Of a stretch of DNA of 64,000 bases, positions 48,711-58,300 are shown piece after piece. A program made the position numbers and the translations under genes. The first letter of the stretch is position 1, and each line of letters begins with the position of its first letter. The notes below the pieces were generated by a model that worked only from the letters and a program-made list of their open reading frames with translations, was not told the DNA's origin and searched no databases. The stretch comes from Brenneria izadpanahii (GTDB taxonomy: Bacteria; Pseudomonadota; Gammaproteobacteria; Enterobacterales; Enterobacteriaceae), in contig NZ_CP050854.1 of the NCBI RefSeq assembly GCF_017569925.1, forward strand, positions 1-64,000, in the 5' to 3' direction.

Positions 48711-49828
48711 TGTATTCACCCTGCTATGACAGTACGGTACAGGAGAGTCCTGCGTTCATTTTCAGATAAAAGTAAGAAATCCATTTTTTTGTTTTTCATC
48801 AATGCGTAACGAAAAACTAAGAATGGTGGAGGTTTTATTTAACGAGTATTTTTATTAATCCGTAATCTAGCATGGGTTAATGTTAAAAATAATATGTGAT
48901 TTCATTATTTGTGAACTTATTAGCAAGTTCCTTTTAAATAACTTATATCATTTTTTTGTAATTAAATTAATTTAAGAATGGCTATTATATAGTGTTTATA
49001 AGAATTAAGGTGGGGACATCGTTAATGTAATATAAACATATCACGTTATTAAAATAAGTAAATAATCAAATCAAAAACTAATAAAAGCGTTTTTTACCGA
49101 CAAAAATCCATTCTTAATAGCTTCCAACATAGAAAAGATGGCCGGAAACCAGATATTCCCTATCAACATGTCTCTGACCGCTTGAGCAGCGGAACGGATA
49201 TGCGCGTTTTCTTCAGCAACATCCCGACGCTTTAGCCGGTGGGCAAATCGGCTGCGGCCACCCCCTTCCACATTATCGTTTCATAGCGCAACAAAGTTTT
49301 TTTATGACGCGTAGATAGTATGTTCAAAACTTCTATCTTTCATTTAGATATCACTTTAGCTTATATAGTTGCAGGATTTTCACCTGCCGATAACGTTTTT
49401 CACAATGAATAGTGCTCATATCTTGGACATATAGAAGAATATTCTCATAGTTTTTTTGATGGTGGTAATTTCTTTATTTTTGTATTTTTATAGTTTTTTA
49501 CACTGGTTTTTAATTATTTTATAAAAAATAATAACTGTTATTTGCGATTTTTTCGTGTTTTGAACCAATGAGAAATGGCCCGGCTGTTTGTAAATCCCTA
49601 CAGCTTGTATTGACGCAACTGTAATCTGTTGACAGATTTAAGACGTCATAAAGGGAAGAAAACAGTGAATGCCTGAATGATTCCTCGTATTCATTGGCCG
49701 TAGGCTGTCTCGCCGCTTTCTCCGTTATTTTAATTTTGCGCCTTCGGGCAAGGTTCGGACCATTACACTTAAAAATAGCGGCCCGGCCTAATGAACAACA
49801 CAACATCATCCACAATGGAGCACAAATA
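48711..49828. other. 1.1-kb AT-rich gene desert upstream of dppA
   Basis: No gene can be supported across this gap. It is markedly more AT-rich than its surroundings from about 48780 to 49560, with only short unconvincing frames. It must contain the promoters of the 2-hydroxycarboxylate transporter gene (left, minus) and of dppA (right, plus). A minus-strand frame at 49071-49271 has no good ribosome site or recognisable domain. Confidence 0.55.
49794..49815 (+). promoter_or_regulatory. CA-rich dppA leader, probable GcvB small-RNA target
   Basis: The bases before the dppA ribosome site are strongly CA-rich (AACAACACAACATCATCC). In E. coli and Salmonella the GU-rich R1 region of GcvB pairs with such CA-rich sequence in the dppA leader and blocks translation. 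The location matches; GcvB itself is not in the window. Confidence 0.55.
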
Positions 49829-51436
49829 ATGGGAAATTCCTTGGCTAAATCAAGGGCTTTGAAACTCGGGCTTGGCTTGCTGGCCATGTCTGTCGCCGCC
49901 GGACTACAGGCTAAAACGCTGGTCTATTGTTCCGAAGGCTCCCCGGAAGGGTTTAACCCGCAACTGTTCACCTCCGGAACAACGTTTGATGCCAGCTCTA
50001 TTCCTATCTACAACCGTTTGATCGAATTCAAAAGCGGGACAACCGATATAGAACCCGGTCTGGCTGAGAAATGGGATATCAGTGAAGATGGTAAAATCTA
50101 TACTTTCCATCTGCGCAAAGGCGTGAAGTGGCAGGACAACAAAGATTTCAAACCGTCGCGTGATTTCAATGCCGATGACGTATTGTTCTCTTTCCTGCGT
50201 CAACAGGATGCCAATCATCCCTATCATAAAGTGTCCGGCGGCGGCTATGAGTACTACCAGGGCATGGGGATGCCGGATTTGATCAGCAAGATTGAAAAAG
50301 TGGACGATTACACGATCCGCTTTGAGTTGACCCGGGCGGAAGCGCCTTTCCTGGCTGATCTGGCGATGGATTTCGCTTCCATTATGTCGGCGGAGTATGG
50401 CGATAAGATGCTGAAAGCCGGTACGCCGGAGAAGATCGACCTGAATCCGGTTGGCACCGGGCCGTTCAAATTGCAGCAATATCAGAAAGATTCTCGCATT
50501 CTGTATACCGCGTTTCCCGGTTTCTGGGGTAAAAAACCGGGCATCGATCGTCTGGTGTTCTCCATCACGCCGGATGCTTCCGTGCGTTACGCCAAATTGC
50601 AGAAAGACGAATGTCAGATTATGCCGTACCCCAATCCGGCCGATTTGGCGCGTATGAAAGAAGACAAAAACATTACGCTGCTGGAAAAACCGGGCCTTAA
50701 CGTCGGTTACCTGGCGTTCAACGTGCAGAAAAAGCCGCTGGATGATGTGAAAGTGCGTCAGGCGCTGACTTATGCGGTGAACAAAAGCGCCATTATCGAT
50801 GCGGTCTATCAGGGCGCGGGACAACCCGCTAAAAACCTGATCCCGCCGACCATGTGGGGCTATAACGACGACGTACAGGACTACAGCTACGATCCGGAAA
50901 AAGCCAAGGCGCTGTTAAAAGAAGCGGGCGTGGCGGACGGTTTCACCATCGACCTGTGGGCGATGCCGGTACAGCGGCCTTATAACCCGAATGCGCGCCG
51001 TATGGCCGAAATGATCCAGTCGGATTGGGCTAAAATCGGGGTACAGGCCAAGATCGTCACCTATGAATGGGGCGAATATCTTAAGCGGGCCAAAGACGGC
51101 GAGCACCAGACCGTATTGATGGGATGGACCGGCGACAACGGCGATCCGGATAACTTCTTCGCCACGCTGTTTAGCTGTGATGCGGCGAAACGAGGATCGA
51201 ACTACTCCAAGTGGTGCTACAAGCCGTTTGAAGATCTGATCCAGCCTGCTCGCACTACCTCCGATCATGAAAAGCGGATCGAGCTGTATAAACAGTCACA
51301 GGTCGTTATGCACGATCAGGCGCCGGCGCTGATTGTGGCGCACTCCACCGTGTATGAGCCAATTCGTAAAAATGTGAAGGGTTATGTTATCGAACCCCGT
51401 GGCGTACACAGTTTCAACAACGTGTCGTTGGATTAA
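49829..51436 (+). CDS. dppA: Dipeptide-binding protein DppA
   Basis: The periplasmic receptor of the dipeptide importer, also used for haem and for peptide chemotaxis in E. coli. From ATG 49829 (ribosome site TGGAG) it has 535 residues, exactly the E. coli length; in-frame upstream codons are not used. The signal peptide ends AAGLQA before KTLVYCSEGSPEGFNP. Family motifs are KGVKWQDNKDFKP, FNADDVLFSFLRQ and GTGPFKLQQYQKD. It is the first gene of dppABCDF and is separated from dppB by a large hairpin. Confidence 0.98.
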   Translation: MGNSLAKSRALKLGLGLLAMSVAAGLQAKTLVYCSEGSPEGFNPQLFTSGTTFDASSIPIYNRLIEFKSGTTDIEPGLAEKWDISEDGKIYTFHLRKGVKWQDNKDFKPSRDFNADDVLFSFLRQQDANHPYHKVSGGGYEYYQGMGMPDLISKIEKVDDYTIRFELTRAEAPFLADLAMDFASIMSAEYGDKMLKAGTPEKIDLNPVGTGPFKLQQYQKDSRILYTAFPGFWGKKPGIDRLVFSITPDASVRYAKLQKDECQIMPYPNPADLARMKEDKNITLLEKPGLNVGYLAFNVQKKPLDDVKVRQALTYAVNKSAIIDAVYQGAGQPAKNLIPPTMWGYNDDVQDYSYDPEKAKALLKEAGVADGFTIDLWAMPVQRPYNPNARRMAEMIQSDWAKIGVQAKIVTYEWGEYLKRAKDGEHQTVLMGWTGDNGDPDNFFATLFSCDAAKRGSNYSKWCYKPFEDLIQPARTTSDHEKRIELYKQSQVVMHDQAPALIVAHSTVYEPIRKNVKGYVIEPRGVHSFNNVSLD

Positions 51437-51451
51437 TTCAACACGTCTTCA

Positions 51452-51520
51452 CGGGCAATCCCTGAGCCTTGCCTCCGCCACGTCGCTGACGATGTGGCGG
51501 CGGTGGGGCTTTATTGCCCG
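51452..51520 (+). repeat. Large hairpin between dppA and dppB
   Basis: Nested arms form one long structure. The outer pair is CGGGCAAT (51452-51459) with ATTGCCCG (51513-51520). The inner stem is CCGCCACGTCG (51475-51485) with CGATGTGGCGG (51490-51500), 11 pairs with one wobble around a CTGA loop. There is no terminal T-run. Such intercistronic stems stabilise the upstream mRNA or attenuate readthrough, which would let DppA exceed the membrane parts. Confidence 0.7.
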
Positions 51521-51592
51521 TTAAATTTCAAATGTGAGCATATAAGTCCGATAGCCTAAGAGCAATCGGACGCTTAAAAGAGAGTTCGGGAT

Positions 51593-52612
51593 ATGTTGCA
51601 GTTCATACTCCGGCGTTTGGGGCTGGTTATCCCAACGTTTATCGGTATTACTCTACTGACTTTTGCTTTTGTGCACATGATCCCGGGTGACCCGGTTATG
51701 ATCATGGCCGGGGAACGCGGAATTTCTGCTGAGCGTCATGCTCAGCTTATGGCTGAAATGGGGCTGGACAAGCCGCTGTGGCAACAATACGTCAATTATA
51801 TCGGCGGTGTATTACATGGCGATTTAGGCGTTTCTCTCAAAAGTCGCATTCCAGTTTGGGAAGAATTTGTCCCGCGCTTTAAAGCGACGCTGGAATTAGG
51901 TATCTGCGCGATGATTTTCGCCATCAGCGTGGGTATTCCCGTCGGCGTTCTGGCGGCGGTAAAACGCGGTTCTATCTTCGATCACGCTTCCATCAGTCTG
52001 GCATTGGCGGGTTACTCCATGCCTATTTTCTGGTGGGGGATGATGCTGATCATGCTGGTGTCGGTTCACTTCAACCTGACGCCGGTATCCGGGCGCATCA
52101 GCGATACGGTCTTCCTTGACGAAAGCATGCCGCTGACGGGATTCATGCTGATTGATACCTTCTTTTGGGGCGAACCGGGCGACTTCGTGGATGCGCTGGA
52201 GCATATGATTCTGCCCGCCGTGGTGCTGGGCACCATCCCGTTGGCGGTTATTGTGCGTATGACGCGTTCCGCCATGCTGGAGGTATTGGGCGAAGATTAC
52301 ATTCGCACCGCCCGCGCCAAGGGGTTGAGCCGTCTGCGGGTGATTGTGGTGCATGCGTTGCGCAATGCCATGCTGCCGGTGGTGACGGTTATCGGGTTAC
52401 AGGTCGGCACGATGCTGGCCGGCGCGATTCTGACTGAAACGATCTTCTCCTGGCCGGGACTGGGACGCTGGTTGATCGATGCCTTACAGCGTCGTGATTA
52501 TCCGGTCGTACAGGGGGGCGTGCTGCTGGTGGCGACCATGATCATTCTGGTTAACCTGCTGGTCGATGTGCTCTACGGCGTGGTCAATCCACGTATCCGT
52601 CATAAGAAATAA
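51593..52612 (+). CDS. dppB: Dipeptide ABC transporter permease DppB
   Basis: A 339-residue inner-membrane permease of the dipeptide importer, the E. coli length. It begins MLQFILRRLGLVIPTFIGIT and has about six membrane segments. The ATPase-contact loop is RTARAKGLSRLRVIVVHALR. It ends YGVVNPRIRHKK. dppC follows after 12 bases. Confidence 0.98.
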   Translation: MLQFILRRLGLVIPTFIGITLLTFAFVHMIPGDPVMIMAGERGISAERHAQLMAEMGLDKPLWQQYVNYIGGVLHGDLGVSLKSRIPVWEEFVPRFKATLELGICAMIFAISVGIPVGVLAAVKRGSIFDHASISLALAGYSMPIFWWGMMLIMLVSVHFNLTPVSGRISDTVFLDESMPLTGFMLIDTFFWGEPGDFVDALEHMILPAVVLGTIPLAVIVRMTRSAMLEVLGEDYIRTARAKGLSRLRVIVVHALRNAMLPVVTVIGLQVGTMLAGAILTETIFSWPGLGRWLIDALQRRDYPVVQGGVLLVATMIILVNLLVDVLYGVVNPRIRHKK

Positions 52613-52624
52613 GGGGAGGCTGAG

Positions 52625-53527
52625 ATGACACAACTGACTGAGCCTGTTGTAAATAGCGCGCCGAAGCCGATGACCCCGTTCCAGGAATTTTGGCACTATT
52701 TCAAACGTAATAAAGGGGCGGTGATCGGCATGATTTATGTCGTGCTGATGCTGGTCATTGCGATTGGCGCGAATGTACTGGCGCCGCATCTGCCGTCCGA
52801 GCAGTTCCGCGATTCGTTGCTCCATCCGCCGGTCTGGCAGGATGGCGGAAGCTGGCGGTTTATTCTGGGTACGGATGACGTCGGCCGCGATATTTTATCC
52901 CGGCTGATGTACGGCGCGCGTCTGTCGCTGCTGGTCGGCTGTCTGGTGGTCGTCCTGTCGCTGATTCTGGGGGTGATCTTCGGCCTGCTGGCCGGCTACT
53001 TCGGCGGCGTGGTCGACGCCATTATCATGCGCGTCGTCGATATCATGCTGGCGTTGCCCAGCCTGCTGTTGGCGCTGGTGCTGGTGGCGGTTTTCGGGCC
53101 GTCGATTGTCAACGCCTCGCTGGCGCTGACGTTTGTGGCGTTGCCGCACTACGTGCGTTTGACCCGCGCGGCGGTGATGGTTGAAGTGAGCCGCGACTAC
53201 GTAACGGCTTCGCGCGTGGCGGGCGCGGGGTCGATGCGCCAGATGTTCGTCAATATTTTACCAAACTGTCTGGCGCCGCTGATCGTGCAGGCATCGCTGG
53301 GCTTTTCCAATGCCATTCTTGATATGGCTGCTTTGGGTTTCCTCGGTATGGGCGCGCAGCCGCCTACGCCCGAGTGGGGCACTATGCTTTCCGACGTTTT
53401 GCAGTTTGCGCAAAGCGCCTGGTGGGTGGTGACATTCCCCGGCGTGGCGATCTTACTGACGGTATTGGCGTTTAACCTGATGGGGGACGGCTTGCGTGAT
53501 GCTCTCGACCCCAAACTCAAGCAGTAA
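52625..53527 (+). CDS. dppC: Dipeptide ABC transporter permease DppC
   Basis: The 300-residue second permease (E. coli 300). The N-terminal cytoplasmic stretch [20 protein letters not shown] precedes the first membrane segment. The OppC-type [20 protein letters not shown] and the contact loop [20 protein letters not shown] follow. It ends [14 protein letters not shown]. It pairs with DppB to form the channel. Confidence 0.98.
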   Translation: MTQLTEPVVNSAPKPMTPFQEFWHYFKRNKGAVIGMIYVVLMLVIAIGANVLAPHLPSEQFRDSLLHPPVWQDGGSWRFILGTDDVGRDILSRLMYGARLSLLVGCLVVVLSLILGVIFGLLAGYFGGVVDAIIMRVVDIMLALPSLLLALVLVAVFGPSIVNASLALTFVALPHYVRLTRAAVMVEVSRDYVTASRVAGAGSMRQMFVNILPNCLAPLIVQASLGFSNAILDMAALGFLGMGAQPPTPEWGTMLSDVLQFAQSAWWVVTFPGVAILLTVLAFNLMGDGLRDALDPKLKQ

Positions 53528-53540
53528 CAGAGGTAGAGAG

Positions 53541-54521
53541 ATGGCGTTACTCAATATAGAGAAACTGTCCGTTCATTTTGGCGATGAGGGCGTGCCGTTT
53601 CGTGCGGTCGATCGCATCAGTTACCAGGTTGAACAAGGGCAGGTAGTTGGCATTGTCGGCGAGTCGGGTTCCGGTAAATCGGTCAGTTCGCTGGCGATTA
53701 TGGGGCTAATCGATTATCCCGGCAAGGTGATGGCCGACAAGCTGGAATTTGACCAGCGCGATTTGACGCAGATATCCGAGAAAGAGCGGCGTCAACTGGT
53801 CGGGGCGGAAGTGGCGATGATTTTTCAGGATCCGATGACCAGCCTGAACCCTTGCTACACCGTGGGTTTTCAAATTATGGAAGCCATCAAGGTTCACCAG
53901 GGCGGCAACCGCAAAACCCGCCGTCAGCGCGCGATTGATTTGCTGACGCTGGTCGGCATTCCCGATCCCGGATCAAGGCTGGATGTCTATCCGCACCAGC
54001 TTTCCGGCGGGATGAGCCAGCGCGTGATGATCGCCATGGCTATCGCCTGCCGGCCCAAACTGCTGATTGCGGACGAACCGACCACGGCGCTGGATGTCAC
54101 CATTCAGGCGCAGATAATCGAGCTGCTGCTTGAATTGCAGCAGCGCGAGAACATGGCGCTGATTCTGATCACGCACGACCTGGCGCTGGTGGCTGAAGCG
54201 GCGCATCACATTATCGTGATGTATGCCGGGCAGGTGGTGGAATCCGGCAAGGCGGCGGATATTTTCACCGCGCCCCGGCACCCGTATACGCAGGCGCTGT
54301 TGCGCGCCTTACCGGAATTTTCGACGGACAAATCGCGTCTGGAATCGTTGCCGGGCGTGGTTCCCGGCAAATATGACCGCCCGAACGGCTGTTTGTTGAA
54401 CCCGCGCTGTCCCTATGCGAACGATCGTTGCCGGCGCGAAGAGCCTGAGCTGCGGAGTATTCCGGGACGTCAGGTGAAATGTCACACACCGCTGGATGAT
54501 GCGGGGAGGCCAAGCGTATGA
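53541..54521 (+). CDS. dppD: Dipeptide ABC transporter ATPase DppD
   Basis: A 326-residue ATPase (E. coli 327). I chose ATG 53541 ([17 protein letters not shown]); in-frame codons upstream lie inside dppC. Walker A is GESGSGKS near residue 40, the signature LSGGMSQR, and Walker [13 protein letters not shown]. The C-terminal oligopeptide-type domain has a Cys cluster ([15 protein letters not shown], then KCHT) that probably holds an iron-sulphur cluster, as in related DppD proteins. It overlaps dppF by 4 bases. Confidence 0.97.
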   Translation: MALLNIEKLSVHFGDEGVPFRAVDRISYQVEQGQVVGIVGESGSGKSVSSLAIMGLIDYPGKVMADKLEFDQRDLTQISEKERRQLVGAEVAMIFQDPMTSLNPCYTVGFQIMEAIKVHQGGNRKTRRQRAIDLLTLVGIPDPGSRLDVYPHQLSGGMSQRVMIAMAIACRPKLLIADEPTTALDVTIQAQIIELLLELQQRENMALILITHDLALVAEAAHHIIVMYAGQVVESGKAADIFTAPRHPYTQALLRALPEFSTDKSRLESLPGVVPGKYDRPNGCLLNPRCPYANDRCRREEPELRSIPGRQVKCHTPLDDAGRPSV

Positions 54522-55537
54522 ACCCGAATAACGTCACATCGCAGCCGTATTTACTGCATGCGATTGACCTGAAAAAACACTACCCGGTGAAGAAAGGGTT
54601 ATTTGCGCCGGAGAGAATGGTCAAAGCGCTGGATGGCGTCTCTTTTACGCTGGAGCGCGGAAAAACGCTGGCGGTGGTCGGTGAATCCGGCTGCGGCAAG
54701 TCGACGCTGGGCCGCCTGCTGACCATGATCGAAATACCGTCGGCGGGCGAGCTTTACTATCAGGGGCAGGATCTGCTGAAGCCGGATCAGACGGCGGAGA
54801 AGCTGCGCCGCCAGAAGATCCAGATCGTATTCCAGAATCCTTACGGATCGCTGAACCCGCGTAAAAAGGTCGGTCAGATCCTGGAAGAACCGCTGCTGAT
54901 CAACACTGAGCTGTCGAAAGCCGAGCGCCGCGAAAAGGCGCTGGCCATGATGGCGAAGGTGGGGCTGAAAACCGAGCATTACGAGCGCTATCCGCATATG
55001 TTCTCCGGCGGTCAGCGGCAGCGTATCGCCATTGCCCGCGGTCTGATGCTGGACCCGGACGTGGTGATTGCCGATGAGCCGGTTTCCGCGCTGGATGTCT
55101 CGGTGCGGGCGCAGGTGCTGAACCTGATGATGGATTTACAGCAGGATATGGGGCTGTCTTACGTGTTCATCTCCCATGATCTGTCGGTGGTCGAGCATAT
55201 TGCCGACGAGGTGATGGTGATGTATCTGGGACGCTGTGTGGAGAAGGGCAGCAAAGAGGCCATCTTCAGTAATCCGCGTCATCCGTATACCCAGGCGCTG
55301 CTGTCCGCGACGCCCCGACTTAATCCGGATTTACGGCGCGAACGCATCAAGCTGGTCGGCGAGTTGCCCAGCCCGTTGAATCCGCCGCCGGGCTGTGCAT
55401 TCAACGCCCGCTGTCAGCGCTGTTTTAGCACCTGCACCCAGTTCCAGCCGCAGTTGAAAGACTATGGCGGGCAGCAGGTCGCCTGCTTCGCCGTCGATCA
55501 GGAAGAGCAGGGCGATCGGCCCGCGCAATCCAACTGA
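54518..55537 (+). CDS. dppF: Dipeptide ABC transporter ATPase DppF
   Basis: The 339-residue second ATPase (E. coli 334), translationally coupled to dppD by an ATGA overlap. Walker A is GESGCGKST near residue 55, the signature FSGGQRQR and Walker [13 protein letters not shown]. The C-terminal [18 protein letters not shown] carries the second cysteine set. With DppD it powers the DppBC channel. A terminator follows at 55550-55583. Confidence 0.97.
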   Translation: MNPNNVTSQPYLLHAIDLKKHYPVKKGLFAPERMVKALDGVSFTLERGKTLAVVGESGCGKSTLGRLLTMIEIPSAGELYYQGQDLLKPDQTAEKLRRQKIQIVFQNPYGSLNPRKKVGQILEEPLLINTELSKAERREKALAMMAKVGLKTEHYERYPHMFSGGQRQRIAIARGLMLDPDVVIADEPVSALDVSVRAQVLNLMMDLQQDMGLSYVFISHDLSVVEHIADEVMVMYLGRCVEKGSKEAIFSNPRHPYTQALLSATPRLNPDLRRERIKLVGELPSPLNPPPGCAFNARCQRCFSTCTQFQPQLKDYGGQQVACFAVDQEEQGDRPAQSN

Positions 55538-55547
55538 TTCGCCGTCT

Positions 55548-56600
55548 TTAACCCGCGTCCTTCCCATTGGGCGCGGGTTTTATCTCCTTATTTGACCCTG
55601 TACCCCCGCGTATCACGTTTTTTTCCATGCGATTCAGCATGTTCATGATTAACCGGATCAACGTCTCTTTCTGTTTGGGAGCGGATTCGGCCACCAGCAA
55701 GGTTAGCGCCGCCAATCCCGTATCATTGATCACCGGTATCCCCATGCTGTTGAACAAACGGCTGTTGCGGTGCAGAAAATCAACGAATAGGAAAGCCCCT
55801 GAGCGTTTATTACCGTCCGAGAACGGATGGTCTTTGACCACAAAATAGAGTAAATGGGCGGCCTTGCTTTCGACGGTCGGGTAGGCGGGCGCGCCAAAAA
55901 CGGTTTGATTAAGGTTGCCAAAAATACCGTCCAATCCTTCCGCTCTGGGGTTGGCAAACAAGGCGGTGGCTTCTCCTCTCTCGATGAGCTGTTGTTTCAA
56001 CTGGTTTAATGCCAGCATGGCATCGGCAGGCGGCGGCAGTATTCCACCGGACTGTCCGGCAGGTTCCTCTAGCAGCCCCTCATCGTAGCGTTGCAACCAG
56101 AGAAATGTCTGGGTATAACGGCTGATGATTTCCACCAGCCCTCGACTTGTGTCCACAGCGCCGGCGTCCAGGTTTTTTGATGCGGCCTGAATCAGAGCCA
56201 GAGCCTGTTCCAACTCCGCGGCATTTTGTTCGAATCGCGAACGGTTGATGCTGTAGCCTTGAACCAGAAATTCTTTTAAACGCTGGGTGGCCCAACGACG
56301 AAATTGGATACCTTGCGGAGATTTAATGCGATAGCCGACAGAGATCACCACTTCCAGATCATAAAGGGTGATGGGTTTGTCTGAATTAGCAATATGCATT
56401 TTTTGCATATTGCGTTGCTCAGCCACTTCACCCTCAGTAAGCGCATTGCGGATATGGCGTGAAATCACCGACTGATCCCGACCGAATAGGGTCGTCATTT
56501 GAGACTGTGTTAACCAGACGGTGTCATTTTCAAAACGAACCTGCACATGATGCTGCCCATCATCCGTTTGATATATCTCGATTTGTGTTTTTTCCTTCAT
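55548..56600 (-). CDS. RhuM-family protein with C-terminal Fic/Doc-type domain
   Basis: A 350-residue two-part protein. The N-terminal RhuM region begins MKEKTQIEIYQTDDGQHHVQ and includes VWLTQSQMTTLFGRDQSVIS and KPITLYDLEVVISVGYRI, which look like a DNA-binding or Bro/KilA-like module. The C-terminal domain has HPFSDGNKRSGAFLFVDFL, a Doc-like version of the Fic motif (HxFxDxNKRxG). Fic enzymes transfer nucleotide or phosphate groups to target proteins. The start is ATG 56600 with GAAGGG upstream. The final residues are encoded by the dpp terminator, so the original C-terminus may have been replaced. Such genes are typical of islands; no separate antitoxin gene is seen. Confidence 0.85.
   Translation of the reverse strand: MKEKTQIEIYQTDDGQHHVQVRFENDTVWLTQSQMTTLFGRDQSVISRHIRNALTEGEVAEQRNMQKMHIANSDKPITLYDLEVVISVGYRIKSPQGIQFRRWATQRLKEFLVQGYSINRSRFEQNAAELEQALALIQAASKNLDAGAVDTSRGLVEIISRYTQTFLWLQRYDEGLLEEPAGQSGGILPPPADAMLALNQLKQQLIERGEATALFANPRAEGLDGIFGNLNQTVFGAPAYPTVESKAAHLLYFVVKDHPFSDGNKRSGAFLFVDFLHRNSRLFNSMGIPVINDTGLAALTLLVAESAPKQKETLIRLIMNMLNRMEKNVIRGGTGSNKEIKPAPNGKDAG
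55550..55583 (+). terminator. Intrinsic terminator of the dpp operon
   Basis: AACCCGCG (55550-55557) pairs perfectly with CGCGGGTT (55572-55579) around a 14-base loop, followed by TTAT. It lies 13 bases after the dppF stop and overlaps the last codons of the minus-strand RhuM-type gene. Confidence 0.75.
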
Positions 56601-56984
56601 ATATGAATCCCTTCCGTGCAGGTTGATTAGCGGCATCAACGATAACACCTGGCGTGGTGGAATTAACGCCCAGCGAGAGGCGGATTATGATTTTCCAGCG
56701 CCGCTTCGCAGACTGTCTTTGTACTTACATGATCGCGCGTTAAATATTGCGAAGCGGCCATGCGGGTTGCCATATTGATTAAACGTGTCTAGGCTACTTT
56801 TCTTGATGACGCGCGGCGTATCCGATATTCGCTGGCGTAGATTAAAACCAACGCATGAACCATATGTCGCATGCGGAAATGCCGGAATACCGTTCATAGC
56901 CTTCGCAAAACCCGTCTTTCAGACGCCCGCACACTGCTGCGTCAGGTTTTCATTTCAGAATAATAAACAAAGAGTTATCCCCAT
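56601..56984. other. Spacer between the RhuM-type gene and the acid phosphatase
   Basis: 384 bases with no supportable gene. Frames of about 70 codons on both strands lack ribosome sites or domains. The RhuM-type promoter (minus) and the phosphatase promoter (plus) must lie here. The phosphatase ribosome site is weak (AAAGAG). Confidence 0.4.
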
Positions 56985-57815
56985 ATGGCAAAAGCACGTC
57001 CCGAAAAGATTTCCCTCGGCGCCGCGGTCGGTATCGCATTGCTCGCTCTGATTGGCTGCGTTCAGCATCCACAAGACGATCAACAGCCGCAGCGGCAGTT
57101 GTCGAACCAAATGGTGCTGGCGCTGAACTGGTTTCAGCAATCCGGCGAATATCAGGCACTGGCTCATCAGGCATTCAATAGCGCTCAATACGCGTTCGAT
57201 CGCGCTAAGCCGGCCGCAGGCAAGAAAAAAGCCGTGGTGGTCGATTTAGATGAAACCATGCTGGATAACAGCGCCTATGAAGGCTGGCAGGTGCGGCAAA
57301 GCAAACCGTTCGACGGCGAGTCCTGGGCCGAATGGTCGCGGGCCGGGCAGGCGCTGGCAGTGCCGGGCGCGGTACGATTCGCCAACTACGTCAACAGTCA
57401 CGGCGGCACCATGTTTTATGTCTCTAACCGCAAACAATCGGAATATGACGCCACCGTCGACAATATGCGGAAACTTGGTTTTACCGGGATGTCGGCAAAA
57501 ACCGTTCTGCTTGCCCAGGATAACTCAAACAAACAGGCGCGTTTTGACGGCATTAAAAATGCCGGTTACGACATCGTCGTTTACGCGGGCGATAACCTGA
57601 ACGACTTCGGCGCAGCCACGTATCATAAAGATAATGCGCAGCGGCGGTCATTCGTCAGCGCGAATAGGGACAAATTCGGCACCGAATTTGTCGTGCTGCC
57701 CAACCCGCTTTATGGCGACTGGGAAAGCGCCCTGGCGCCGGATTACAACAAGCTGACGCCGCAGCAAAAATTGCAGGTACGCCAGCAGGCGGTTCATGCC
57801 TGGAGCGGCCGGTAA
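56985..57815 (+). CDS. Class C acid phosphatase, lipoprotein e(P4) family
   Basis: A 276-residue outer-membrane or periplasmic lipoprotein of the HAD superfamily. The signal peptide ends in the lipobox LIGC with Cys near residue 25. The DDDD phosphatase motifs are VVVDLDETMLDNS (nucleophile and acid Asp) and VYAGDNLNDFG. MFYVSNRKQSEYDAT is the motif II region. In Haemophilus the homologue e(P4) dephosphorylates NMN and other nucleotides so the nucleoside can enter. It sits alone between an island-type gene and an ABC importer whose ligand might be a similar nucleobase or vitamin fragment. Confidence 0.92.
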   Translation: MAKARPEKISLGAAVGIALLALIGCVQHPQDDQQPQRQLSNQMVLALNWFQQSGEYQALAHQAFNSAQYAFDRAKPAAGKKKAVVVDLDETMLDNSAYEGWQVRQSKPFDGESWAEWSRAGQALAVPGAVRFANYVNSHGGTMFYVSNRKQSEYDATVDNMRKLGFTGMSAKTVLLAQDNSNKQARFDGIKNAGYDIVVYAGDNLNDFGAATYHKDNAQRRSFVSANRDKFGTEFVVLPNPLYGDWESALAPDYNKLTPQQKLQVRQQAVHAWSGR

Positions 57816-58300
57816 GCGCGATTCCCTAAAGGCGGATTATCCCTATGCATTCGTCGCCCGCGCCTGCTCCGAGCCGCAGCGCGGACGCGGACGCCAATGC
57901 AGACGCGGTCCGTAGGGCGCGCCGGTTTGCCGGAACAGAAAAATCCGCCTGACTATAGTTTTCGTCATGGCAATACCGGCGGCGTTCGCCCAATAAATAT
58001 TCCCGCAGTCATCTTCACTTCTTCTTTTCCCCTCATCGCAGCGAAAACGGCCGAAGAAAGGTGTGCGCCGCTCAGCGCTTATTAAAAACAAAATATACGT
58101 TTTATGTATGGATATTGCTCCAAATCGAGGCAAAAAGCCGGGAGTTTGCACCAAGCGTGTTTTTCTTTGCTGCGAGCGAAAGCGTAATTCCCCTGTTATC
58201 CGTAGGGTTGGTGGAAAAGTAAACGTTGGCATGGAAATGGCATCAGTTTAGACAGAAACCTAACCAAACAGTCAGAAACCGCCAATATGGGATAACCGGT
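57816..58300. other. Spacer before the NitT/TauT-type operon
   Basis: 485 bases with no supportable gene. The right end carries a sigma-54-like promoter (58227-58242). GCACCA, half of an NtrC-type site, occurs about 80 bases upstream of it (near 58147). I looked for a TPP riboswitch (CTGAGA ... ACCTGATCTGGATAATACC) because the binding protein resembles thiamine-precursor receptors and saw none. Confidence 0.5.
58227..58242 (+). promoter_or_regulatory. Sigma-54-like promoter upstream of the importer operon
   Basis: TGGCATGGAAATGGCA fits the sigma-54 consensus TGGCAYR-N4-TTGCA with one mismatch, and the -24 GG and -12 GC are in the exact required spacing. Transcription would start near 58254, about 47 bases before the proposed ATG (58301). 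Sigma-54 control would tie the operon to nitrogen limitation or another enhancer-binding activator. Confidence 0.5.

Noticed and set aside
49071..49271. 66-codon minus-strand frame in the AT-rich region before dppA
   Set aside because: It starts with GTG without a ribosome site and matches no family I know; it could be a worn fragment of a lost gene.
57816..58300. Possible TPP riboswitch upstream of the NMT1/THI5-like importer
   Set aside because: I looked for the conserved CTGAGA and ACCTGATCTGGATAATACC segments and found neither in order.
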